18,104 nucleotides of DNA, taken from the NCBI GenBank assembly GCA_903885865.1, contig CAISKH010000438.1, positions 1 to 18,104 of the forward strand, given 5' to 3'. Source of the DNA: an uncultured Mucilaginibacter sp. (GTDB lineage: Bacteria > Bacteroidota > Bacteroidia > Sphingobacteriales > Sphingobacteriaceae). Positions within the stretch are counted from its first letter, which is position 1, and each line of letters begins with the position of its first letter. Shown piece after piece: positions 1-6,617 of the stretch. The translations under genes and the position numbers were made by a program. Below the pieces are notes generated by a model, which was not told where the DNA came from, made no database searches, and saw only the letters and a list, made by a program, of their open reading frames with translations.

Positions 1-195
1 AATTTAAATACCTATTCTAAAGTTACGGTTGAGATACTGAACCGTTACGGTACGCGTGTTTATTTTTCTAATAATTATGCTGTGCCCTGGGACGGGCGCT
101 ATAATGGAGCTAATGTACCCGACGGTACCTACTATTACATTATAACGGGCGTCAGCAATAAACCCCTAACGGGCTATGTGGCTGTAATACGATGA
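1..195 (+). CDS. C-terminal end of a type IX-secreted protein (gliding-motility type C-terminal sorting domain); 5' end off the window
   Basis: Frame 1 is open from base 1 to the TGA at 193-195 and gives 64 residues. The segment contains VEILNRYGTRVY, a PWDGRYNG turn and VPDGTYYYII. This is the hallmark of the gliding motility-associated C-terminal domain (CHU_C / TIGR04131 type, type B sorting signal), a beta-sandwich read by the type IX secretion system that exports proteins across the outer membrane. The fold normally ends right at the C-terminus, as here (..GYVAVIR-stop). Nothing can be said about the passenger domain, which lies upstream. The domain assignment rests on motif recognition; export by type IX secretion is inferred from the family. 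Confidence 0.85.
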   Translation, partial: NLNTYSKVTVEILNRYGTRVYFSNNYAVPWDGRYNGANVPDGTYYYIITGVSNKPLTGYVAVIR

Positions 196-232
196 TTATT
201 TATCCCGGTTGTTATTTGGCTAAAATAATTAG

Positions 233-240
233 TACTTTTA
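233..240 (+). promoter_or_regulatory. Candidate -7 box for the exonuclease/GIY-YIG gene
   Basis: TACTTTTA differs by one base from the Bacteroidota consensus TAnnTTTG and follows a TTG at 209-211 with a 21-base spacer, within the usual range for the -33/-7 pair. It lies only four bases before the ATG at 245, so if used it would give a leaderless or nearly leaderless mRNA. Seen by eye only; chance matches are common in AT-rich DNA. Confidence 0.25.
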
Positions 241-244
241 CCCT

Positions 245-1609
245 ATGTATGCAATTGTAGATATTGAAACCACGGGAGGGCATGCCAGCGCAAACGGCAT
301 AACCGAAATTGCCATTTGCTTACATGATGGTAAAAAAGTTACCAAACGCTTTACAACCCTGGTAAATCCCCGTAGGGAAATACCAATTTATATACGTGCG
401 CTAACCGGCATTACCAATGAAATGGTGGAAGATGCCCCACCTTTTGAAGATGTAGCCGCCGATATTTACCACCTGCTGCATGGCAAAATATTTATTGCCC
501 ATAATGTAAATTTCGATTATTCGTTTGTGCGTTATCATTTGGCGTCGGCAGGATATGAGTTGAATTGCAGTAAACTATGTACCGTACGGCTGGGGCGCAA
601 AATTTTGCCCGGCCTCCCCTCCTACAGCCTGGGTAAATTATGCCGGCACCTGGGTATTGATAATGAGAGCCGCCACCGCGCACAGGGCGATGCCGAGGCC
701 ACTGCCGAACTATTTAGCTTGCTATTGCGCAACGACAAGGAAAACCATATTAAACAAGCCTTAAAACAAAACTCAAAAGAGCAGGTACTGCCGCCAAACC
801 TGCCCAAAAAAACGGTGCAGGAACTGCCATCATCGCCGGGGGTATACTATTTTCACGATCAAAAAGGTAAAGTGATATACGTTGGTAAGGCTAAAAATAT
901 AAAGAAACGGGTAAGCAGCCATTTTACCGGCAATAACCCCGGCCTGCAACGGCAGGAGTTTATGCGCAACATCCACCAAATAACCCACCAGGTTTGCGGC
1001 ACGGAACTGATAGCTTTTGTATTGGAGGCGTTGGAGATAAAACGGCTTTGGCCGAAGTATAACCGTTCGTTAAAACGTTTCGAACATGCTTTTGGCCTGT
1101 ATGCTTTTGAAGATCAGCGCGGTTACCTGCGCCTGGCGGTTGATAAACACCGTAAATATACCGGGGCCATTTATACATGCAACTCGATGTTGGAGGGCCG
1201 CGCCATATTGAACCAGTTGATAGATACTTTTGAGCTTTGTCCTAAACTTTGTTTCATCCAAAATAATACGGAGCCCTGCATGAGCGCTGCCAAAGAAGAA
1301 TGCGCCTGCACCGGGCTTGAGGCTGCTGACGCTTACAACCAAAAAGTAAACCTCGCCATAGCCGAACTCAATAAGACCCTACCCACATTCGCCATTCGCG
1401 ATGAGGGACGTACCGACGACGAACATAGCTGCATACTGGTGGAGAAAGGAAAGTTTTACGGCATGGGCTATATCTCGCATTATTTTGATGTAGAGAGCCT
1501 GCAGCAGCTTAAAAACTACCTTACGCCCTACCCGGGCAATGATTACATCAGGAATTTAGTGGCTAATTATGCGGAGAGGTATCCGCAAAGGAAGGTCGTG
1601 TTTAGATAA
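245..1609 (+). CDS. DEDDh 3'-5' exonuclease fused to a UvrC-like GIY-YIG nuclease
   Basis: 454 residues. Residues 3-160 form a DnaQ/epsilon-type DEDDh exonuclease: D6 and E8 in VDIETT, D91 in NFDYSF, and H144/D149 in HRAQGDAEA are all present. A short linker leads to a GIY-YIG domain at about 194-275: GVY at 199-201, YVG at 212-214, R222 in KKR, and E261 in the VLEALEIK helix that matches the UvrC catalytic glutamate helix. Both nuclease centres look intact. The C-terminal third holds a cysteine cluster (C332, C336, C345, C353, C355) in the position where UvrC has its post-GIY cysteines. The family resembles UvrC/Cho-like proteins with an N-terminal exonuclease found in Bacteroidota and Actinobacteria. 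A role in DNA repair or processing is inferred. There is no UvrC C-terminal RNase H-like endonuclease half, so it is not a full UvrC. It stands alone between a secreted protein and pyrF. Confidence 0.88.
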   Translation: MYAIVDIETTGGHASANGITEIAICLHDGKKVTKRFTTLVNPRREIPIYIRALTGITNEMVEDAPPFEDVAADIYHLLHGKIFIAHNVNFDYSFVRYHLASAGYELNCSKLCTVRLGRKILPGLPSYSLGKLCRHLGIDNESRHRAQGDAEATAELFSLLLRNDKENHIKQALKQNSKEQVLPPNLPKKTVQELPSSPGVYYFHDQKGKVIYVGKAKNIKKRVSSHFTGNNPGLQRQEFMRNIHQITHQVCGTELIAFVLEALEIKRLWPKYNRSLKRFEHAFGLYAFEDQRGYLRLAVDKHRKYTGAIYTCNSMLEGRAILNQLIDTFELCPKLCFIQNNTEPCMSAAKEECACTGLEAADAYNQKVNLAIAELNKTLPTFAIRDEGRTDDEHSCILVEKGKFYGMGYISHYFDVESLQQLKNYLTPYPGNDYIRNLVANYAERYPQRKVVFR

Positions 1610-1616
1610 AATACGC

Positions 1617-1771
1617 AAATTGCACGAATTATTTCGAATTGCACGAATTTCCCTATCGGCTAATTCGTCGATGATGATAAAATTGTAGTTAACCAACCAC
1701 CCAAAACAAAATCATTTGCAAATTTTGGATAAGCAACTAATTCGTGAAATTCGAAATAATTCGTGAAATTT
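1617..1771. repeat. 155-bp intergenic element with 34-bp imperfect inverted arms
   Basis: The left arm (1617-1650) and the reverse complement of the right arm (1738-1771) agree at 31 of 34 positions; the three differences are two G/T changes and the last base. Each arm is itself a direct repeat of a 13-base unit (aattgcacgaatt on the left, with a 19-base period). The arms enclose 87 bp with no coding content. Transcribed in either direction it could fold into a long AT-rich hairpin. It sits between two tail-to-tail genes (the nuclease and pyrF), so it may serve as a bidirectional terminator, or it may be a dispersed palindromic or MITE-like element. No target-site duplication was obvious. Confidence 0.7.
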
Positions 1772-1778
1772 GTGTTCT

Positions 1779-2612
1779 TTATATTACCCGCGCCTTCTCC
1801 AACTCCACCTCCATCATCTGCTGAATTTTCAAAGCCTCGGCCCTTGCCGCATCTGCAAAATCTCTGCCGCCTGATGCATATATAATGGAGCGTGACGCGT
1901 TTACGAGCAAACCACAATCCTTCGTCATGCCGTAGCGGCAAACTTCTTCCAGGCTGCCGCCTTGCGCGCCTACGCCGGGTACGAGTAAAAAGTTATCAGG
2001 CGCGTACTGGCGTATGGTGGTAAACTCAGCGCTTTTAGTGGCGCCCACTACATACATGAGCCTGTCGGCACCGGCCCAGGTATTGGCTTTTTTTATTACG
2101 GTTTCGTATAAAAGACCCTGTTCGGTTGTTAAATATTGAAAGTCCCGGCTACCTGCTGACGAGGTAAGCGCGAGAATGATCACCCATTTTCCCTCATATT
2201 TTAAATAAGGGGTAACACTGTCACTGCCCATATAAGGCGAAACGGTTATGGCATCAAAACTCATCCCTGAGGCTTGTTCATCAAAAAATGCTTCTGCATA
2301 TTTATCCGAGGTATTGCCTATATCGCCGCGTTTGGCATCAACTATATTCAGGCAATCTTTAGGTAGATATTTCCAGGTAGCTATTAAACTTTGCAGCCCG
2401 GGTACGCCCCTGCTTTCATAAAATGCCGAATTTGGTTTATACGCCACGCAAATATCTTTGGTAGCATCAATTATCTGCCGGTTAAATTCTAATACCGGGG
2501 TTGGGTGCGATTTTAAATGTTCAGGAATTTTTTCAATATCAGTATCAAGTCCTACGCATAAAAACGATTTTTTTTGTTTGATCTGGCCAATCAGTTGCGC
2601 GCGGGTTATCAT
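1779..2612 (-). CDS. pyrF: Orotidine 5'-phosphate decarboxylase
   Basis: Decarboxylates OMP to UMP, the last step of de novo pyrimidine synthesis. With the ATG at 2612 the protein is 277 residues, the usual length for the longer (type 2) bacterial OMP decarboxylases. LCVGLDTD (18-25) is the first beta strand. The catalytic DAKRGDIGNT block (D92, K94, D97) is intact. SPYMGSDSVTPYL and the late phosphate-binding LVPGVGAQGG follow. The frame stays open a further 39 codons upstream, to an ATG at 2729, but that stretch (lysine- and phenylalanine-rich) does not look like family sequence, so I prefer 2612. It is divergent from rho, with no other pyrimidine gene beside it. Confidence 0.95.
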   Translation of the reverse strand: MITRAQLIGQIKQKKSFLCVGLDTDIEKIPEHLKSHPTPVLEFNRQIIDATKDICVAYKPNSAFYESRGVPGLQSLIATWKYLPKDCLNIVDAKRGDIGNTSDKYAEAFFDEQASGMSFDAITVSPYMGSDSVTPYLKYEGKWVIILALTSSAGSRDFQYLTTEQGLLYETVIKKANTWAGADRLMYVVGATKSAEFTTIRQYAPDNFLLVPGVGAQGGSLEEVCRYGMTKDCGLLVNASRSIIYASGGRDFADAARAEALKIQQMMEVELEKARVI

Positions 2613-3009
2613 TAAAGAAGGATAAATTTTTGAATGCTCAAAAAAACTAAAAATTAGTTTAACTGTTGGCTTATTGAAGATATTTTTTTTAAAATTTGAT
2701 TTTTCTAAATTAATTAAGTAGAATTGCAATGTTTTCCTTTTGAGTTTTTCTTGCGCTAAAGAAACAATTTTAAAATTCCACGTTATTTATATTAAAGGAG
2801 TTACCTGGTTTTAAACATTGCAAATAAGCTGCAAAATAAATTTCTTCAAAAATATATAGTATATCCATGTGCTGATAACGTAAAGCATACAAACGCACGT
2901 GGTACCTTATTGCCAAAACAAACTGTAAAACAAGCTGAGTACAAATAATTAACGACTCACGAAAAACTATCGTAATAACAAAAAATCCTTTTGAACTATA
3001 ATTTATATC
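2613..3009. other. 397-bp AT-rich divergent spacer between pyrF and rho
   Basis: No convincing gene. It should hold promoters for both flanking genes and, on the plus side, a leader for rho. Toward pyrF the bottom strand carries TTG followed 17 bases later by TAATTTAG, one base off the TAnnTTTG box. A purine-rich aaaggag at about 2795-2801 has no start codon at a useful distance. No strong hairpin with a T-tract was seen. Confidence 0.5.
2818..2844 (+). promoter_or_regulatory. Candidate rho promoter
   Basis: TTG at 2818-2820 followed, after 16 bases, by TAAATTTC at 2837-2844, one mismatch from TAnnTTTG. Use of this site would give rho a leader of about 155-160 bases, which is plausible because rho is often autoregulated through its leader. 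Weak match, by eye only. Confidence 0.22.
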
Positions 3010-4614
3010 ATGTCTGATACAACCGAATTGAACGACAAACTCGTTTCTGAGTTGCGCGAAATTGCAAAAAGTTTAGGTATTGCCGACGCTGACGAATTGA
3101 GAAAGCCGGAGCTGATAACTAACATTGTTCAAATGCAGCAACTAATTGAAGCCGCAAGAGCACAACAACATACCGTTGAAAACAACTATGCCGAAATTAC
3201 GGCACCCGCCACCGAAGAGGCCGGCGAAAAAATACGTAAAAGAATACGCGTTATAAAAACTCCTAACCAACCCCGTGTTGAGGTGCCGTTGGATGATACT
3301 AATTTGTTTGACCTGCAGGACGATGAACCGCAAACAGACGAATCGGACGAAATGATGACCGTGACAGCACCTGTGGCCGAAGAGCAGGAAGGAATAACCC
3401 CATCAGCCGAAGAACAAATTGGCGACGCGCAACCCCAAAAATTTGAGCGCCGTGTTAACAATCAGCAAAAAAGCCAGGAACCGGCTATTAACCTCGATTT
3501 TGACAATGTTATTGTAAACGAGGGTGTATTGGAAATTATGCCCGACGGATATGGCTTTTTACGGTCGTCCGATTATAACTACCTTACCTCTCCTGATGAT
3601 ATTTATGTATCGCAGTCGCAAATAAAATTATTCGGCCTTAAAACCGGCGATACCGTGCGCGGCAGCATACGTCCGCCAAAGGAGGGTGAAAAATATTTTC
3701 CATTGGTGCGTGTAGAAGCCATAAACGGCCGTATACCTGCCGAAGTTCGCGACCGTGTACCTTTTGACCACTTAACGCCGCTTTTCCCTTCAGAAAAACT
3801 GAGTTTATTTACCGATCCGGGCAATTATTCAACCCGCATTATGGACCTTTTCTCGCCGATAGGCAAAGGGCAGCGCGGTTTAATTGTAGCGCAGCCTAAA
3901 ACGGGTAAAACCATGCTGTTAAAGGATGTAGCCAACGCTATAGCCAAAAATCATCCGGAAGTTTACCTGATCATCTTGCTGATAGATGAACGCCCTGAAG
4001 AGGTAACCGATATGGCCCGCAGTGTGCGTGCTGAAGTAGTATCATCAACATTTGATGAGCCTGCCGAGCGCCATGTAAAAATAGCCAACATTGTACTGGA
4101 GAAAGCTAAACGTATGGTTGAGTGCGGCCATGATGTAGTGATATTATTAGATTCAATTACCCGCTTGGCGCGTGCCTATAATACCGTTGCGCCGGCATCG
4201 GGCAAAATATTATCAGGTGGTGTTGATGCCAATGCCCTGCATAAACCTAAGCGCTTTTTTGGCGCCGCCCGTAATATTGAAGATGGCGGCTCATTAACAA
4301 TTATCGCTACCGCTTTAACAGAAACCGGATCGAAAATGGACGAGGTTATATTTGAAGAATTTAAAGGAACAGGTAATATGGAGCTGCAGTTGGATCGTAA
4401 ACTATCCAATAAACGAGTATTTCCGGCTATTGATATTACGGCTTCAAGTACCCGCCGTGATGACCTGCTCCTTGAAAAAGATACCTTACAACGGATATGG
4501 ATACTGCGTAACCACTTAGCCGATATGAACTCGATAGAGGCGATGGAATTTTTACAAAGCCAGATAAGGGGCACAAAAACTAACGAGGAATTCCTGATTT
4601 CCATGAATTCGTAA
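3010..4614 (+). CDS. rho: Transcription termination factor Rho with a long acidic N-terminal insertion
   Basis: Hexameric RNA-dependent ATPase that ends transcription. 534 residues against about 420 in E. coli. Residues 8-45 are the Rho_N helical domain. Residues about 50-160 are a low-complexity insertion rich in E, D, Q, T and P, with a short basic patch (KIRKRIR) at 74-80. Residues 165-240 are the cold-shock-like RNA-binding domain (GYGFLRSSDYNYL, DDIYVSQSQI). The RecA-like motor follows: P-loop AQPKTGKT at 294-301, LIDERPEEV at 324-332, Walker B VVILLD at 376-381, and the secondary RNA-binding Q/R loop region around SGGVDANALHKPKRFFGAARN (split here only by description; 402-422). All catalytic elements appear intact. 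The extra length matches what is known for Bacteroidota Rho, where the insertion is disordered and has been linked to phase separation in Bacteroides. Confidence 0.97.
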   Translation: MSDTTELNDKLVSELREIAKSLGIADADELRKPELITNIVQMQQLIEAARAQQHTVENNYAEITAPATEEAGEKIRKRIRVIKTPNQPRVEVPLDDTNLFDLQDDEPQTDESDEMMTVTAPVAEEQEGITPSAEEQIGDAQPQKFERRVNNQQKSQEPAINLDFDNVIVNEGVLEIMPDGYGFLRSSDYNYLTSPDDIYVSQSQIKLFGLKTGDTVRGSIRPPKEGEKYFPLVRVEAINGRIPAEVRDRVPFDHLTPLFPSEKLSLFTDPGNYSTRIMDLFSPIGKGQRGLIVAQPKTGKTMLLKDVANAIAKNHPEVYLIILLIDERPEEVTDMARSVRAEVVSSTFDEPAERHVKIANIVLEKAKRMVECGHDVVILLDSITRLARAYNTVAPASGKILSGGVDANALHKPKRFFGAARNIEDGGSLTIIATALTETGSKMDEVIFEEFKGTGNMELQLDRKLSNKRVFPAIDITASSTRRDDLLLEKDTLQRIWILRNHLADMNSIEAMEFLQSQIRGTKTNEEFLISMNS

Positions 4615-4635
4615 TAATTTTGGTTTGTTATTTGC

Positions 4636-4664
4636 AGTGTATTTATTTGTAAATAATAAACACT
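4636..4664 (+). terminator. AT-rich hairpin after rho, possible weak terminator or processing site
   Basis: AGTGT (4636-4640) and ACACT (4660-4664) close an imperfect stem continued by ATTTATTT and AAATAAT around a short loop. No clean T-tract follows. It lies in the 79-bp gap between rho and pssA, so it could separate them or cap the rho message. Confidence 0.3.
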
Positions 4665-4693
4665 TAATATATGTTTGATACCTTCCGGCCGAA

Positions 4694-5416
4694 ATGAAGA
4701 AGCGGTTAAAAAAACACCTCCCTAATGCCATTACCTGTGCCAACCTGTTTAGCGGTTGCGTGGGTATTGTTTTTGCTTTCGAGGGCAATTTGATATTTGC
4801 AGCTTATGCCTTGTTTCTCGCTGCCATTTTTGATTTTTTTGATGGTTTTGCCTCACGCGTACTCCAGTCGTTTTCGGGTATAGGCAAGGAACTTGACTCA
4901 CTTGCCGATATGATAAGTTTCGGCTTTTTGCCTTCAGTAATTGTATTTGAACTGTTTTTACAAGCCCCGCAAATACCCAATGTGAGTACTTATTTAAAAT
5001 TCAGCGCTTTTTTAATAGCGGTATTTTCGGCATTACGCCTCGCTAAATTTAATACCGACACCCGCCAGGCTGAAATATTTATTGGCCTGCCTACCCCTGC
5101 CAACGCTATTATGATCGCCTCGTTCCCATTAATTATGGAGCAGCAGGGTAATTTATCGCACTACATATTAAATCCGTATATACTTACCGTATTTGTGCTG
5201 GTTATGTGCGCGCTGCTGGTGGCCGAAATGCCGCTGATGTCGCTTAAATTCAAAAGCAGCGATTTCAATCAAAATATTTATCGCTATTTACTACTGTTAT
5301 TTTCGGCGATATTGATACTATTTTTTAAATTTGTTGCTGTTCCGGTGGTTATATTTATCTATATCGCCTTATCCATTATTCAATTCAAAATTGCAAATGA
5401 CAAAATTCCAGGCTGA
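4694..5416 (+). CDS. pssA: CDP-diacylglycerol--serine O-phosphatidyltransferase
   Basis: Integral membrane enzyme that makes phosphatidylserine, the precursor of phosphatidylethanolamine, from CDP-diacylglycerol and serine. 240 residues. The CDP-alcohol phosphotransferase signature is complete: D50-G51, R55, then eight residues to G64, with D68 and D72 (GKELDSLAD). The usual small residue before the arginine is serine here. N-terminal NAITCANLFSG is typical of the PssA branch. Several hydrophobic segments follow (about 23-47, 75-92, 105-118, 135-150, 160-177, 200-235), consistent with six or more membrane helices. The length and the short basic N-terminus (MKKRLKKH) fit the B. subtilis-type (type II) enzymes. 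Its 3' end overlaps purS by 20 bases. Confidence 0.93.
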   Translation: MKKRLKKHLPNAITCANLFSGCVGIVFAFEGNLIFAAYALFLAAIFDFFDGFASRVLQSFSGIGKELDSLADMISFGFLPSVIVFELFLQAPQIPNVSTYLKFSAFLIAVFSALRLAKFNTDTRQAEIFIGLPTPANAIMIASFPLIMEQQGNLSHYILNPYILTVFVLVMCALLVAEMPLMSLKFKSSDFNQNIYRYLLLLFSAILILFFKFVAVPVVIFIYIALSIIQFKIANDKIPG

Positions 5417-5651
5417 AATAGATGTAATGCCCAAAAAAGAAATACTTGACCCGCAGGGAAAAGCGGTAACCGGAAGCATGAAAAATTTGGGTTTGTCCGA
5501 AATACAAAATATACGTATCGGTAAACACATATCGCTGCAAATTGAAGCCGACAATGCTGAGATCGCGAAAGCTAAAGTTGAACTTGCCTGTAAAAACTTA
5601 TTGGCAAATTTAATTATGGAGAGTTACAGCTTTAAAATAGAACAAATTTAA
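5397..5651 (+). CDS. purS: Phosphoribosylformylglycinamidine synthase subunit PurS
   Basis: Small structural subunit of the three-part PurLQS FGAM synthase (fourth step of purine synthesis), thought to bridge PurL and PurQ. The ATG at 5397 gives 84 residues, the standard PurS length. Motifs: an N-terminal beta strand with EIDVMPKKEILDPQGKAV, the helix SMKNLGLSEIQNIRIGK, and a final strand MESYSFKI. The reading frame is open upstream to 5331, but that part lies inside pssA and is not PurS-like. The start lies 20 bases inside pssA, suggesting translational coupling. purQ and purL are not nearby. The stop overlaps the stop of the convergent HPt gene. Confidence 0.9.
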   Translation: MTKFQAEIDVMPKKEILDPQGKAVTGSMKNLGLSEIQNIRIGKHISLQIEADNAEIAKAKVELACKNLLANLIMESYSFKIEQI

Positions 5652-6025
5652 AGCCTGCCTTGTGTTTCTTCCTGTAGTTTTGTTAACGCACCGGTACTGG
5701 CAGCGATAAATGCCTGTACCTGGCTAAATTTTGTTGCAATCCCAAGTTCGTCTGGTGCGCCTGTCTTACAGCTTTGTTCAATTTCCTGAATTAACTCCTG
5801 GCTGTTCAACATGCCGAAAAAACCTAAGGTAGCCTTTAATTTATGTGTCGCAGTTGCCGCAGTGTCCCAATCTTTGGCTAATATTGCCGTATTTATATCT
5901 TGCATTAAAGTTGGTGTTTGTTGCAAAAACATAGTTATCGATTCAACAATAAATTCGTCGCTGCCATCTGCAATTTCATGCAAAAGGGTAAGATCAAGAT
6001 CAAGGTTTGAAAAGGTGTCTGCCAT
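5648..6025 (-). CDS. HPt domain phosphotransfer protein
   Basis: 125 residues, essentially one histidine phosphotransfer domain: a four-helix bundle that relays phosphate between a hybrid sensor kinase and a response regulator. The site is THKLKATLGFFGM, with H61 as the predicted phospho-accepting histidine and K64 at the conserved lysine; the following glycines fit the HxLKG..G pattern, with alanine in place of the first glycine. No kinase, receiver or output domain is present here, and no two-component gene lies nearby, so the partner is unknown. An in-frame TTG at 6046 is possible, but the ATG at 6025 is preferred. It follows folK by 23 bases on the same strand, so it is probably the second gene of a folK-hpt unit. 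Confidence 0.82.
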   Translation of the reverse strand: MADTFSNLDLDLTLLHEIADGSDEFIVESITMFLQQTPTLMQDINTAILAKDWDTAATATHKLKATLGFFGMLNSQELIQEIEQSCKTGAPDELGIATKFSQVQAFIAASTGALTKLQEETQGRL

Positions 6026-6048
6026 ATAAATAGTTAAACCGGTCAAAT

Positions 6049-6528
6049 TTATACTTTTTTTACTATTAAGCTGTCATTCAGCTCATTTTTCAATTGTGAA
6101 TTATTCTTTTTAAAAACAGGGTGAATAAAATCGGGCGCTATTTCAGCAAGCGGCTCTAACGTAAACCTGCGTTTGTGTAGTTCGGGATGCGGAACGTGCA
6201 GCCCAGGCTCATTAATAATTGCCGAATTATAAAATAAAATATCAATATCAATAATGCGCGATCCCCATTTCTCGTCTCGCTTTCTTCCCATAGTTTGCTC
6301 GATAGCAAATATTTTTTGAAGAATAGCTTGCGCCGGCAGGGCGGTTTGTATTTCAACAACCCTATTCAAATAATCAGGTTCGTCAGTTTTTCCCCATGAT
6401 TGCGTTTCGTAAACCGACGATTTTTTCACAACCTGGCCTATATCTTCCTCAATGTACCGCATGGCCTGTTCAAGCAACAAATTTCTGTCGCCCAGGTTGC
6501 TTCCCAATAATAAAAAAACGTTATTCAT
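6049..6528 (-). CDS. folK: 2-amino-4-hydroxy-6-hydroxymethyldihydropteridine diphosphokinase
   Basis: Transfers pyrophosphate from ATP to 6-hydroxymethyl-7,8-dihydropterin in folate synthesis. 159 residues, normal length. FLLLGSNLGDR at 5-15 is the first strand and loop. The signature MGRKRDEKWGSRIIDIDILFYN (80-101, named by its key residues R82, R84, W88, R91, D94 and D96) supplies the magnesium-binding aspartates. VPHPELHKRRFTLEPLAEI (112-130) is the third conserved block. The start at 6528 puts LLLGSN at the expected distance from the N-terminus. It diverges from sppA across 89 bp and is followed by the HPt gene. Confidence 0.96.
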   Translation of the reverse strand: MNNVFLLLGSNLGDRNLLLEQAMRYIEEDIGQVVKKSSVYETQSWGKTDEPDYLNRVVEIQTALPAQAILQKIFAIEQTMGRKRDEKWGSRIIDIDILFYNSAIINEPGLHVPHPELHKRRFTLEPLAEIAPDFIHPVFKKNNSQLKNELNDSLIVKKV

Positions 6529-6582
6529 TGTTGTAACAAATATTATAGCTGTTGCTCTTAATATTATACCATATGGTTTTAC

Positions 6583-6590
6583 TAAGTTTG
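6583..6590 (+). promoter_or_regulatory. -7 box of the sppA promoter
   Basis: TAAGTTTG is an exact match to the Bacteroidota TAnnTTTG element and lies 27 bases before the sppA ATG, inside the short folK/sppA divergent gap. No clear TTG is found at the ideal -33 distance, so the upstream element is weak or absent. Confidence 0.45.
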
Positions 6591-6617
6591 CATAGATATA
6601 AATATTTATAATAGTAA

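Noticed and set aside
1660..1941. Minus-strand open frame spanning the inverted repeat and the pyrF 3' end
   Set aside because: It is out of frame with pyrF, covers repeat DNA, and its translation shows no domain or plausible composition.
2613..2729. Longer N-terminus for pyrF beginning at an ATG at 2729
   Set aside because: The extra 39 residues are lysine- and phenylalanine-rich with AT-rich codons and do not resemble OMP decarboxylase; the protein from 2612 already has the normal length and start.
6026..6046. TTG start at 6046 for the HPt protein
   Set aside because: It adds seven residues with no support, while an ATG at 6025 starts right at the domain.
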